Assembly: GCA_038064775.1 (NCBI GenBank)
Contig: JBBTSG010000026.1
Span: 1-18,292, forward strand
Source: JBBTSG01 sp038064775
GTDB lineage: Bacteria > Patescibacteriota > Minisyncoccia > UBA6257 > GWB1-50-10
Direction: 5' to 3'
Length of the DNA: 18,292 nt
Shown: one piece after another, positions 8,101 through 13,704 of the stretch
How the letters are laid out: each line of letters begins with the position of its first letter
Numbering within the stretch: position 1 is the first letter of the stretch
Notes under the pieces: generated by a model
Seen by the model: only the letters and a program-made list of their open reading frames with translations
What the model was told of the DNA's origin: nothing
Databases searched by the model: none
Position numbers and translations under genes: made by a program

Positions 8101-8327
8101 CCGGTATTATTTCCGGTATTCAAAAAATCATGACTAAAAAAGGTCAGCCGATGCTTTTCGTCACGCTTGAGGACTTGGAAGATAATATGGAAGTTTTGGT
8201 TTTTTCCGATACATTAGCAAAAAATCCGCTCGCCTGGCAGGAAAATAAAGCGATAATATTAAGCGGCCGCCTTTCTTGGCGAAACAACGAACCAAAAATT
8301 ATTTGCGACGAAGTGAGAGAATTATAA
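5178..8327 (+). CDS. dnaE: DNA polymerase III alpha subunit (DnaE)
   Basis: Replicative DNA polymerase, 1049 residues against about 1160 in E. coli. The N-terminal PHP domain (1-270) keeps a full-looking metal-ligand set: HLHVHSH (6-12), TDHGN (D41, H42), E67, H88, C138 and TQDVHY (D201, H203). The palm has GPGRGSAAGS (351-360), PDIDIDF (392-398, catalytic D393 and D395) and MDFLGLKNLT (third Asp, D546). A helix-hairpin-helix region is at about 810-870, a QSNLF clamp-binding motif at 899-903, and an OB fold at about 970-1040. The protein stops at the OB fold, so the C-terminal tau-binding domain of E. coli DnaE is missing. The ATG is unambiguous by alignment of the PHP start. It is transcribed alone and ends in a strong hairpin. 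Confidence 0.97.
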   Translation: MVKFVHLHVHSHYSLLDGLAKIDDLITQTKKLEMDTIALTDHGNLYGAIEFYKKAKKAGIKPIIGAEVYVAPFGHLNKRPKVDEKRFHLGLLVKNQTGWKNLIQLVTKSYLEGFYYKPRVDLELLEKHHEGLICLSGCFSGELSRTLKNGRLEEAEEVAKKYKSIFGEDYYLEIQPHTKELYPSILKIADKFSIPIVGTQDVHYVSRDDKFAHEILLAVQTNSKIDDEDRLSLKNFDISLRSPEEMLHEFKEIPDAFINTARIAEKCNLEIELGKTLLPKFILPEGEASSDNYLLNLVNEKISNRFREITPEIKNRLEIELDVIRKTGFADYFLIVQDFVNWAKNHGIIVGPGRGSAAGSIISYILGITNIDPLKYDLLFERFLNPDRIQVPDIDIDFTDTRRDEVVAYVRDKYGADRVAQIITFGTMMARAAVRDTGRALGFPYAFCDQIAKLIPVNTPIKQTLELVPELKTQYAENADTKRLLDAAMRLEGVARHASVHACGVVIAPEPLVNLVPLQKAPQGENTVITQFEMHSIEDLGLLKMDFLGLKNLTIIEKALRLIKETKNVSVDIDNLPLDDRETFKLFQSGEMTGVFQLESSGMRYYLKDLKPTELEDIIAMISLYRPGPMELIPHYIARKFKKEPITYLHQKLEPILKNTYGVGVYQEQMMRIARDLAGFTLAEADTLRKAIGKKIKKLLDEQKGKLIEGMIKNGINERTAEKIWELFPPFARYGFNRSHAACYAMISYQTAYLKAHFPVEFMASLLNISGTEIDRVNFLINEAKRLNISVLPPDINSSFQTFTVDELNIRFGLLAIKNLGANIVSFIIEERAKGGQFASLTDLLNRVHHRDLNKKSLESLIKAGTFDSLKIERGQALDNIEELLKWNQAAKKNALSNQSNLFGSSATLASLKMRPGKPADQSLLLTWEKELLGLYLTDHPFNAYLQKVKDKVRPIKEIMKMPKSAEQGPRLRLAGIISGIQKIMTKKGQPMLFVTLEDLEDNMEVLVFSDTLAKNPLAWQENKAIILSGRLSWRNNEPKIICDEVREL

Positions 8328-8354
8328 AATCCCGACAAAACGTCGGGATTTTTT
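8326..8354. terminator. Bidirectional intrinsic terminator after dnaE
   Basis: An 11-bp perfect stem (AAAATCCCGAC, 8326-8336, with GTCGGGATTTT, 8342-8352) and a 5-nt loop are followed by a T run to 8354. The flanking A and T runs give a U-tract on both strands, so it can serve dnaE (plus) and the convergent membrane-protein gene (minus, ending at 8367). The hairpin begins inside the dnaE stop codon. Confidence 0.9.
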
Positions 8355-8366
8355 ATTTCAAAAAAT

Positions 8367-8846
8367 TTAATTCTTTTTCTGCCTACGAACATAAATACCA
8401 ATTGCCGAAACAAGTAACTCGCAAACCGTTATTGTTAAACCGACTAAAAAACTTGTTAATAAAATAATGGCGGTATCTGTATCAAGAGTTACGTTCAGCT
8501 TTCCCCGATCATTCGATAAATTCATCTTTGTGATTTTATTAAATACTGTTGCTGGTAAAAGGCTTGCGTAGAATCTTTCCTTGTTGTTTTCCTTACCTTC
8601 AAAAATAATCATGCCACCGACGCCGCAAACCCAAACGCTGTCATAGTTACGAGAATAAAAATCTTCAAGGTTAATAAGTTTTTGATCTTGCCTGCCTTCA
8701 TAACTACGAACGCCAAGTTTCAAGGAATTTGTTTTGATTTTTGAAATATCACACGAACCAATATTTCCTTCTTCCCTAACTAAATTCATAAGAATAATTA
8801 AAACAATGATGGAAATTACAAAAAAAGTTGCTATAACTTTCTGCAT
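8367..8846 (-). CDS. Unrecognised small membrane protein with two helices
   Basis: I do not recognise the family. The 159-residue protein has a hydrophobic helix at about 4-21 (IATFFVISIIVLIILM), a polar region of about 100 residues (22-125) and a second hydrophobic helix at about 126-152, then a basic end RRQKKN. The basic tail suggests both ends are cytoplasmic with the middle outside. Two cysteines in the loop (C32, C74) could pair. The loop contains a hydrophobic patch, VWVCGVGGMIIFEG (71-84). The ATG at 8846 has a good AGGAAGG ribosome binding site about 10 nt upstream and its own strong promoter. It is a single-gene unit set between dnaE and thrS on the opposite strand, with a shared terminator. 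The good expression signals argue that it is a real gene. Confidence 0.75.
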   Translation of the reverse strand: MQKVIATFFVISIIVLIILMNLVREEGNIGSCDISKIKTNSLKLGVRSYEGRQDQKLINLEDFYSRNYDSVWVCGVGGMIIFEGKENNKERFYASLLPATVFNKITKMNLSNDRGKLNVTLDTDTAIILLTSFLVGLTITVCELLVSAIGIYVRRQKKN

Positions 8847-8896
8847 AACTTTTAGTCCTTCCTGAAATTAAAATATTTTTAACTAAGCTATTTGAA

Positions 8897-8926
8897 TTAT
8901 TAGCATGGTTTATAAATAACTGTCAA
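8897..8926 (-). promoter_or_regulatory. Promoter for the two-helix membrane protein
   Basis: On the minus strand a perfect -35 TTGACA (8926-8921) and a -10 TAATAA (8902-8897) are spaced 18 nt apart, with a TG dinucleotide one base before the -10 (extended -10). The predicted start is near 8890, giving a leader of about 44 nt that contains the AGGAAGG ribosome binding site. The -35 abuts the palindrome at 8928-8966. Confidence 0.75.
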
Positions 8927-8927
8927 T

Positions 8928-8966
8928 CTACCTGCCGCCAACCTGATGACAAGTCAGAGCAGATAG
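8928..8966. repeat. Imperfect palindromic element between divergent promoters
   Basis: CTACCTGC (8928-8935) pairs with GCAGATAG (8959-8966) in 7 of 8 positions, and inside it CTGA (8943-8946) pairs with TCAG (8954-8957). The whole is a 39-nt interrupted hairpin, GC-richer than its flanks, set exactly between the -35 of the leftward gene and the thrS promoter. It resembles short palindromic repeats dispersed in intergenic DNA of many candidate-phyla genomes, but I saw no second copy in this window, so the repeat nature is inference. It could also be a structured operator. Confidence 0.5.
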
Positions 8967-8969
8967 GCG

Positions 8970-8999
8970 TTCGCTGAAAATAAAAAATTTATTTATAAT
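8970..8999 (+). promoter_or_regulatory. Likely thrS promoter with start-proximal -10
   Basis: A perfect -10 TATAAT (8994-8999) ends 8 nt before the thrS ATG at 9008. The best -35 at 18-nt spacing is TTCGCT (8970-8975), only 3 of 6 matches. If it is used, transcription starts within a few bases of the ATG, giving a leaderless message; the only SD-like bases (AGG) are too close to the ATG to work normally. Confidence 0.45.
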
Positions 9000-9007
9000 A
9001 ATTAGGT

Positions 9008-10750
9008 ATGAATGATTTAGATAACATTCGTCACTCACTTGCTCATTTGCTCGCGGCGGCGGTTTTGAAAAAATTTCCGAAAGCAAAATTAGGCATCGGT
9101 CCGACAATTGAAAACGGTTTTTATTATGATTTCCTTCTTCCCCGTAATCTAACGCCTGAGGATCTGAAAGAATTTGAAAAAACAATAAAATGGTTAATTA
9201 CCCAAAATCTTCCATTCTCCGGCAAAAAAGTAACGCCCGCTACGGCTAAAAAAACTTTCGAAGATCAGTTATTTAAATTGGACTTAATCAAAGAATTTAC
9301 AAAAGATAAAAAACCGCTTTCGATTTATTATACCGGCAAGGAATTCTTTGATCTTTGCCGTGGTGGTCATGTGAAAAACACTTCGGAAATTAATCCCGAC
9401 GCTTTTAAGCTAACGCATATCGCCGGCGCTTACTGGCGCGGCAGTGAAAAAAATCCTCAACTTCAAAGGATTTACGGCTTAGCTTTCACGACTAAAAAAG
9501 AATTGGAAGAATATCTCAAAATGCAAGAAGAAGCAAAAAAACGCGACCACCGCGAAATTGGCAAAAAACAAAAACTTTTTATCTTTGATGATTTAATCGG
9601 CTCTGGCCTGCCTTTATGGTTGCCGAACGGCACAATTATTAAAAACGAAATTGAAAAATTCGCCGTTGAAATGGAAGAAAAATACGGCTACCGCCGTGTT
9701 GCGACGCCTCACATCGCAAAGCAAAAACTTTTTGAAACATCCGGCCATCTTCCTTATTACGCCGATTCAATGTTTCCTCCGATGAAACTTGATGATGGTA
9801 ATTATTATCTGAAGGCAATGAATTGCCCTCTCCACCACCTAATTTATAAATCTGAACCGCGAAGTTATCGAGATTTACCACTCCGCTTCGCTGAATACGG
9901 TACGGTTTACCGAAATGAACTATCTGGCACTTTGGCCGGACTTTTGCGCGTTCGGATGCTTTCAATGAATGACGCGCACATTTACTGCCGCGCCGATCAA
10001 ATCGAAGAAGAATTTAAAAAAGTGATGGAATTAACTATTCAATACTTTGGTGTTTTTGGACTTAAAAATTACTCTTTCCGACTTTCGCTTTGGGATCCAA
10101 AAAACAAAAAGAAATATATTAACGAGCCGAAAAATTGGAAAATGGCGGAAGATATTTTAAGAAACGTCCTCAAAAATTTAGGCGTAAAGTTTACAGAAGT
10201 AAAAAATGAAGCCGCGTTCTACGGCCCAAAAGTTGATATCCAATATAAATCAGTTGGCGGGCGCGAAGAAACAATGTCCACAATTCAACTCGATTTTGCT
10301 GCCAAAAAACGCTTTGATCTTATTTATCACGATAAAGACGGTAAAGAAAATGACGAAGTTTTTGTCATTCACCGCGCTCCTCTTTCAACCCACGAAAGAT
10401 TCATTGCTTACTTGATTGAACATTACGCCGGCGAATGGCCAACTTGGCTTGCGCCTTCGCAAGTAAAAATTCTTCCTGTAAGTGAAAAATTCTCTAGCTA
10501 CGGAGAAAAAGTATTAAGCGAGCTTAAACAAAATTCAATCCGCGCGGAGATAAGCGAAGCAAATGAAACATTGGGCAAGCGGATTCGCGAAACAGAAATT
10601 GAAAAAGTTCCTTATACGCTTGTCGTGGGAGAACGTGAAATGAAAGACGAAAACGTAAACGTCCGCAAGCGAGGTAAAAAAGAAACAGAAACGATTTCAC
10701 TTCAAAGTTTCATCGCAAAAATTGCCGCTGAAATTCACGAAAGAAAGTGA
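9008..10750 (+). CDS. thrS: Threonyl-tRNA synthetase lacking the TGS domain
   Basis: Charges tRNA-Thr with threonine; 580 residues against about 640 in E. coli. The protein starts directly at the editing domain, RHSLAHLL (8-15, H9 and H13) with DLCRGGH (115-121, C117 and H121), so the N-terminal TGS domain of about 60 residues is absent. The class II core has MNCP (C273) and motif 2 RNELSGTLAGLLRVR (302-316). NDAHIYC gives H324, and HRAPLSTHER (455-464) gives H455 and motif 3; C273, H324 and H455 are the expected zinc ligands. The block usually read as TQDDAH reads SMNDAH here. The anticodon-binding domain is about 483-580. The gene overlaps miaA by 4 nt (GTGA), so the two are co-translated. 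Confidence 0.97.
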   Translation: MNDLDNIRHSLAHLLAAAVLKKFPKAKLGIGPTIENGFYYDFLLPRNLTPEDLKEFEKTIKWLITQNLPFSGKKVTPATAKKTFEDQLFKLDLIKEFTKDKKPLSIYYTGKEFFDLCRGGHVKNTSEINPDAFKLTHIAGAYWRGSEKNPQLQRIYGLAFTTKKELEEYLKMQEEAKKRDHREIGKKQKLFIFDDLIGSGLPLWLPNGTIIKNEIEKFAVEMEEKYGYRRVATPHIAKQKLFETSGHLPYYADSMFPPMKLDDGNYYLKAMNCPLHHLIYKSEPRSYRDLPLRFAEYGTVYRNELSGTLAGLLRVRMLSMNDAHIYCRADQIEEEFKKVMELTIQYFGVFGLKNYSFRLSLWDPKNKKKYINEPKNWKMAEDILRNVLKNLGVKFTEVKNEAAFYGPKVDIQYKSVGGREETMSTIQLDFAAKKRFDLIYHDKDGKENDEVFVIHRAPLSTHERFIAYLIEHYAGEWPTWLAPSQVKILPVSEKFSSYGEKVLSELKQNSIRAEISEANETLGKRIRETEIEKVPYTLVVGEREMKDENVNVRKRGKKETETISLQSFIAKIAAEIHERK

Positions 10751-11679
10751 AATCTTTTGAAAGGAAACTTATTGTAATTGTTGGCCAAACTGCGAGCGGA
10801 AAAAGCGCCCTTGCGGTTCAACTCGCCCTTCGACTCAGCTCAGGGCAGGCCAAAAAAATGTACGGCGTAAATGGCGCTGAAGTGATATCGGCAGATTCCC
10901 GCCAAGTTTACCGCGGCTTGGATATCGGTTCGGGCAAAATCACAAAGAAAGAAATGGCAGGTATTCCCCACCATCTTTTAAGCATCGCGAATCCGAAAAA
11001 GATTTTTACGGTAGCGCAATATCAAAAACTAGCTAGAAAAGCGCTCAAAAACATTTGGCGGCGAGGGAAAACGCCGATTATCTGCGGTGGCACGGGATTC
11101 TATGTTCAAGCGGTAGTTGACGGCATTATTATTCCCGAAGTAAAGCCAAATATATTGCTTCGAAAAAAATTAGGGGAAAAAACTGTGGAAGAACTATTTG
11201 CTTTGTTAAAACGAAAAGATCCGGAGCGAGCGAAAAATATTGATCCGCACAATTCTTACCGTTTGATCCGCGCACTTGAAATTATTGAAGCGTTAGGAAA
11301 AGTGCCACGACTCAAAACAAATCTTTTAAACGCAGATATTTTGTTTATCGGCATAAAAAAAGAAAAATCGGAACTGCGGCAACTTATCGAAAAACGCCTT
11401 GCGAAAAGATTAAAACGTGGATTAATCGCCGAAGTTCAAAAACTTCACTCGCAAGGATTAAGCTGGGCTCGACTAGAGAGTTTCGGCTTGGAATACCGCT
11501 ATATTGCTCAATTCCTGCAAAATAAAATTCCGAAAGAAACGATGAAAAAGTTAATTATTCAGGGAAGTTTGAATTACGCCAAACGCCAAATAACTTGGTT
11601 TAAACGCGACAAAAAAATAAATTGGATAAACGATAAAAAAGAAGCTTATCCGCTCGTCAAAAAATTTATTGGAAAATAA
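10747..11679 (+). CDS. miaA: tRNA dimethylallyltransferase MiaA
   Basis: Adds an isopentenyl group to A37 of tRNAs reading UNN codons, 310 residues. P-loop GQTASGKS is at 13-20, ISADSRQVYRGLDIGSGK at 47-64, PHHL at 75-78, GGTGFYVQA at 114-122, and YAKRQITWFKRD at 277-288, all typical of the family. The start is GTG at 10747, overlapping the thrS TGA, and the first residues align with the normal beginning. Between the P-loop helix and ISADS there are about 12 residues more than usual (around 29-43, LSSGQAKKMYGVNG). They are encoded by DNA with a short palindrome, so this looks like an in-frame insertion. The gene ends just before a hairpin terminator. Confidence 0.95.
   Translation: MKSFERKLIVIVGQTASGKSALAVQLALRLSSGQAKKMYGVNGAEVISADSRQVYRGLDIGSGKITKKEMAGIPHHLLSIANPKKIFTVAQYQKLARKALKNIWRRGKTPIICGGTGFYVQAVVDGIIIPEVKPNILLRKKLGEKTVEELFALLKRKDPERAKNIDPHNSYRLIRALEIIEALGKVPRLKTNLLNADILFIGIKKEKSELRQLIEKRLAKRLKRGLIAEVQKLHSQGLSWARLESFGLEYRYIAQFLQNKIPKETMKKLIIQGSLNYAKRQITWFKRDKKINWINDKKEAYPLVKKFIGK
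10825..10846. repeat. Short palindromic insertion inside miaA
   Basis: GCCCT (10825-10829) and AGGGC (10842-10846) form the ends of a 22-nt interrupted palindrome with the core TCGACTCAGCTC. It encodes R-L-S-S-G-Q-A in frame and falls where MiaA is about 12 residues longer than relatives. I recall similar CTTCGACTC-GCTCAGG sequences scattered in candidate-phyla genomes, encoding SSGQA-like peptides when in genes; this is memory, not a search result. Confidence 0.5.
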
Positions 11680-11709
11680 AAACCACCGAATAAACACGGT
11701 GGCTTTGTT
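11673..11709. terminator. Bidirectional hairpin terminator between miaA and the PHA-family gene
   Basis: CCACCG (11683-11688) pairs with CGGTGG (11697-11702) around an 8-nt loop. On the minus strand it is followed by TTTTTATTTT (11682-11673), a very good U-tract, so it best serves the leftward gene ending at 11722. On the plus strand the tail is CTTTGTT, weaker but plausible for thrS-miaA. Confidence 0.8.
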
Positions 11710-11721
11710 ATGGCAAACTTA

Positions 11722-12024
11722 TCAAGCGAGTAAGCTTTCTGCTCGTTCTCTGATAGTCAACTCTATCTTCCCCTTAAAAAATGATGCCGCGAATGGGAGG
11801 TTACCAGAGAGTTCGATTTCTTGTGGTTTAACGATTAACGTCCCAGACACAGAAAATCCCATAGCCGAAAAACTAAATTTTCCAGCGTTGCCGTCCCATT
11901 CCTCATATAAATCGCTAATCTTATCACCGAATTGGTGTTTGACATCGTCAAGGAGGGTTTTGATACGGTTCAAAGCTTCATCTTGATTGAGACGGTGAGT
12001 AATTGTTATGTTAAGCTTAGCCAT
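11722..12024 (-). CDS. PHA-granule-regulator-like small protein (polyhydroxyalkanoic acid system family)
   Basis: A 100-residue soluble protein. Its pattern matches the small family named after polyhydroxyalkanoate granule regulation: an amphipathic start ITITHRLNQDEALNRIKTLL (6-25), a central EEWDGNAGKFSFSAMGFSVSG (41-61), a hydrophobic beta stretch and a C-terminal helix ending ERAESLLA. The family is found in many bacteria with no PHA synthase, so the name should not be read as a function; no PHA gene is in the window. No signal peptide or membrane helix is seen. The ATG at 12024 has AAAGGA 5 nt upstream. It is a single-gene unit with a consensus promoter covered by inverted repeats and its own terminator. 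Family call moderate, function unknown. Confidence 0.75.
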   Translation of the reverse strand: MAKLNITITHRLNQDEALNRIKTLLDDVKHQFGDKISDLYEEWDGNAGKFSFSAMGFSVSGTLIVKPQEIELSGNLPFAASFFKGKIELTIRERAESLLA

Positions 12025-12080
12025 TTTTTCCTTTATGGAATTGTTAATGAATAAAAGTTAATTTATTACTTACTGTGTGA

Positions 12081-12110
12081 AGTATAGCATGCTATATACT
12101 ATTTTGTCAA
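12081..12110 (-). promoter_or_regulatory. Strong promoter of the PHA-family gene
   Basis: On the minus strand a perfect -35 TTGACA (12110-12105) and a -10 TATACT (12086-12081) are spaced 18 nt apart, with TG one base before the -10. The predicted start is near 12075, about 50 nt before the ATG. This is among the best consensus promoters in the window. Confidence 0.8.
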
Positions 12111-12115
12111 TAGTA
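12083..12115. promoter_or_regulatory. Two adjacent inverted repeats covering the promoter (candidate operator)
   Basis: TATAGCATGCTATA (12083-12096) is a perfect 14-nt palindrome covering the -10 and its upstream spacer. Directly next to it, TACTATT (12097-12103) and AATAGTA (12109-12115) form a perfect 7-bp inverted repeat with a 5-nt centre covering the -35. Together they span the whole promoter, as repressor operators do. No regulator gene is adjacent; operator function is inference. Confidence 0.5.
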
Positions 12116-12154
12116 CCAAAAACCCTCTAAAAACTGCCTAAATCGCCTATTTTT

Positions 12155-13624
12155 CTATTTTAACTTCTCTTCAAGAAAAACGCGGAGTTTTGTTGGATCG
12201 GCTTGGCCTTTGCTTAAAGCCATCGCTTGACCAAAAAGAAACTGGAGCGCTTGGATTTTGCCTTTTTTATAGTCGGCAACGGCATCCTGATTTTGCGCTA
12301 AAATTTCATCAATTAACCAATTCAATTCGTTCTCTCCGCTCACCATTTTTATGCCGTTTGCCTTCATAAGCGTTTCCGGACTTTCGCCGGTTTCAAACAT
12401 TTTTTGCATTGTGTCTTTTGCTAAACGGCTAGACAACTCCCCTTTCTCAATTAACGATACTAAATGCGCTAAGTGTTCTGGCGTAATTTTGATGTCAGTT
12501 ATTGCTGTTTTCTTATCATTCATAATTCCTTTCAAATCACTCGTGAAATAATTAAATAAGGTTTGATAGTTAGTTTTAGGTGAAACTTCTTTTAGTTCGG
12601 ACGCAGCATTTTCAAAATAATCAGCGGCTGATCTATCTTCCACAAGCAAGCCAGCTTGATCAAGGCCAAAACCGAATTCTTGTACGAAACGATGACGCTT
12701 TGCCTCCGGCAATTCCGGTAACTCATTTTTTAACTTTTCCAAATCCCATTCCCGCAAATCAAGTGGTGGCAGATCCGGTTCCGGGAAATAACGGTAATCA
12801 TGGGCGGATTCTTTAGACCGCTGGCTTACTGTTTTATTTTTCTTATCATCCCAGCCACGTGTTTCTTGATGAATTTTTCCGCCTTCTTTTAAAACTTCCG
12901 CTTGCCGTTCTAGCTCATATTTAATCGCGCCAAAAACCGCCTTAAATGAATTAATATTCTTCACTTCCACTTTCGTGCCCATTCCGGCATTGCCGGACAA
13001 ACTAATATTCGCTTCAACGCGCATTTGGCCATGCTCCATGTCTGCCTCGGAAATATTTAGATATCTCAAAATTAGCTGAAGTTCTTTAGCGAATGCGACC
13101 GCTTCTTCGGCATTTTTTATATCCGGCTCGGTGACAAGTTCCATTAAAGGCACGCCAGCGCGGTTGAAATCGACCAGGGTTGACTTTTGACTATGACGAT
13201 GACCATGACCATTTTTTTTATTGTCATCATTATCGTTATTGTTATCGTCATTGTGCAGTAATCTGCCGGTATCTTCTTCAAGATGAATCCGCCGAATTCT
13301 AATATCTTTAAGCATTCCGCCTAAAACCAATGGCTCTTCGTACTGGGAAATTTGGTAGGCCTTCGGTAAATCAGGATAAAAATAACTTTTCCGGTCAAAA
13401 TGGGAATCTTCGGCAACTTTCCCGCCGAGCGCAAGGCCAAGTTTAATAACAGATAAAATCGCCTCTTTATTCGCGACTGGCAATGTGCCCGGGTGGCCCA
13501 AACAAATCGGGCAAACGTTTACGTTCGGATGGCACTCGTTTGTATCATTCAAACAACCACAAAACATTTTTGTTTTGGTCTTTAGCTCGACATGAATCTC
13601 TAGGCCAATTGTGGGAATACGCAT
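12155..13624 (-). CDS. gatB: Aspartyl/glutamyl-tRNA amidotransferase subunit B
   Basis: GatB is the kinase/transamidase subunit of GatCAB, which turns misacylated Glu-tRNA-Gln or Asp-tRNA-Asn into Gln-tRNA-Gln or Asn-tRNA-Asn; 489 residues, near the usual 475-480. The N-terminus IGLEIHVELKT (6-16), zinc cysteines C22, C24, C38 and C41, RKSYFYPDLPKAYQISQYE (78-96), HLEEDTGRL (114-122) and LVDFNRAGVPLMELVTEPD (150-168) are typical. The C-terminal YqeY-like tail domain is about 330-489. An aspartate-, asparagine- and histidine-rich insertion lies at about 125-147, between HLEEDTGRLLH and LVDFNRAG. GatA and GatC are not nearby. The ATG is preceded by only a weak AAAGAAAA; transcription starts from a promoter sharing its -10 with the divergent kinase gene. 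Confidence 0.96.
   Translation of the reverse strand: MRIPTIGLEIHVELKTKTKMFCGCLNDTNECHPNVNVCPICLGHPGTLPVANKEAILSVIKLGLALGGKVAEDSHFDRKSYFYPDLPKAYQISQYEEPLVLGGMLKDIRIRRIHLEEDTGRLLHNDDNNNDNDDNKKNGHGHRHSQKSTLVDFNRAGVPLMELVTEPDIKNAEEAVAFAKELQLILRYLNISEADMEHGQMRVEANISLSGNAGMGTKVEVKNINSFKAVFGAIKYELERQAEVLKEGGKIHQETRGWDDKKNKTVSQRSKESAHDYRYFPEPDLPPLDLREWDLEKLKNELPELPEAKRHRFVQEFGFGLDQAGLLVEDRSAADYFENAASELKEVSPKTNYQTLFNYFTSDLKGIMNDKKTAITDIKITPEHLAHLVSLIEKGELSSRLAKDTMQKMFETGESPETLMKANGIKMVSGENELNWLIDEILAQNQDAVADYKKGKIQALQFLFGQAMALSKGQADPTKLRVFLEEKLK
13184..13252 (-). repeat. Low-complexity Asn/Asp/His-coding tract in gatB
   Basis: About 69 nt made largely of GAT/GAC/AAT/AAC-type triplets, then CAT/CAC and GGT codons, encoding a run of N and D residues followed by GHGHRH. 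It looks like a triplet-repeat expansion that has drifted. It keeps the gatB frame and sits where other GatB proteins have a short loop. Confidence 0.7.
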
Positions 13625-13629
13625 AAAAG

Positions 13630-13659
13630 TTGATTTTCTTTAAGCTTTAACCTTATAAT
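13630..13659 (+). promoter_or_regulatory. Promoter of the cytidylate-kinase-like gene
   Basis: A -35 TTGATT (13630-13635, 4 of 6) and a perfect -10 TATAAT (13654-13659) are spaced 18 nt apart. The predicted start near 13666 gives a leader of about 39 nt with an AAAGGA ribosome binding site before the ATG at 13705. The -10 overlaps the -10 of the leftward gatB promoter on the other strand. Confidence 0.7.
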
Positions 13660-13683
13660 ACCAGGAGTTAAATATTTTTGAAA
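13655..13683 (-). promoter_or_regulatory. Candidate gatB promoter overlapping the divergent -10
   Basis: On the minus strand TATTAT (13660-13655) with a TG one base upstream makes an extended -10. The -35 at 17-nt spacing is TTTCAA (13683-13678), a modest match. The predicted start near 13648 gives a leader of about 24 nt for gatB. The -10 uses the same bases as the plus-strand TATAAT. Confidence 0.5.
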
Positions 13684-13704
13684 ATTTAAAATAAAGGAAA
13701 TGAT

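Noticed and set aside
8928..9007. T-box riboswitch before thrS
   Set aside because: Too short, no T-box motif or specifier stem, and the thrS -10 box lies next to the start codon, leaving no leader RNA.
8928..9185. Minus-strand open frame of 85 codons across the thrS start
   Set aside because: Overlaps the palindrome and the conserved start of thrS on the other strand; no recognisable protein pattern.
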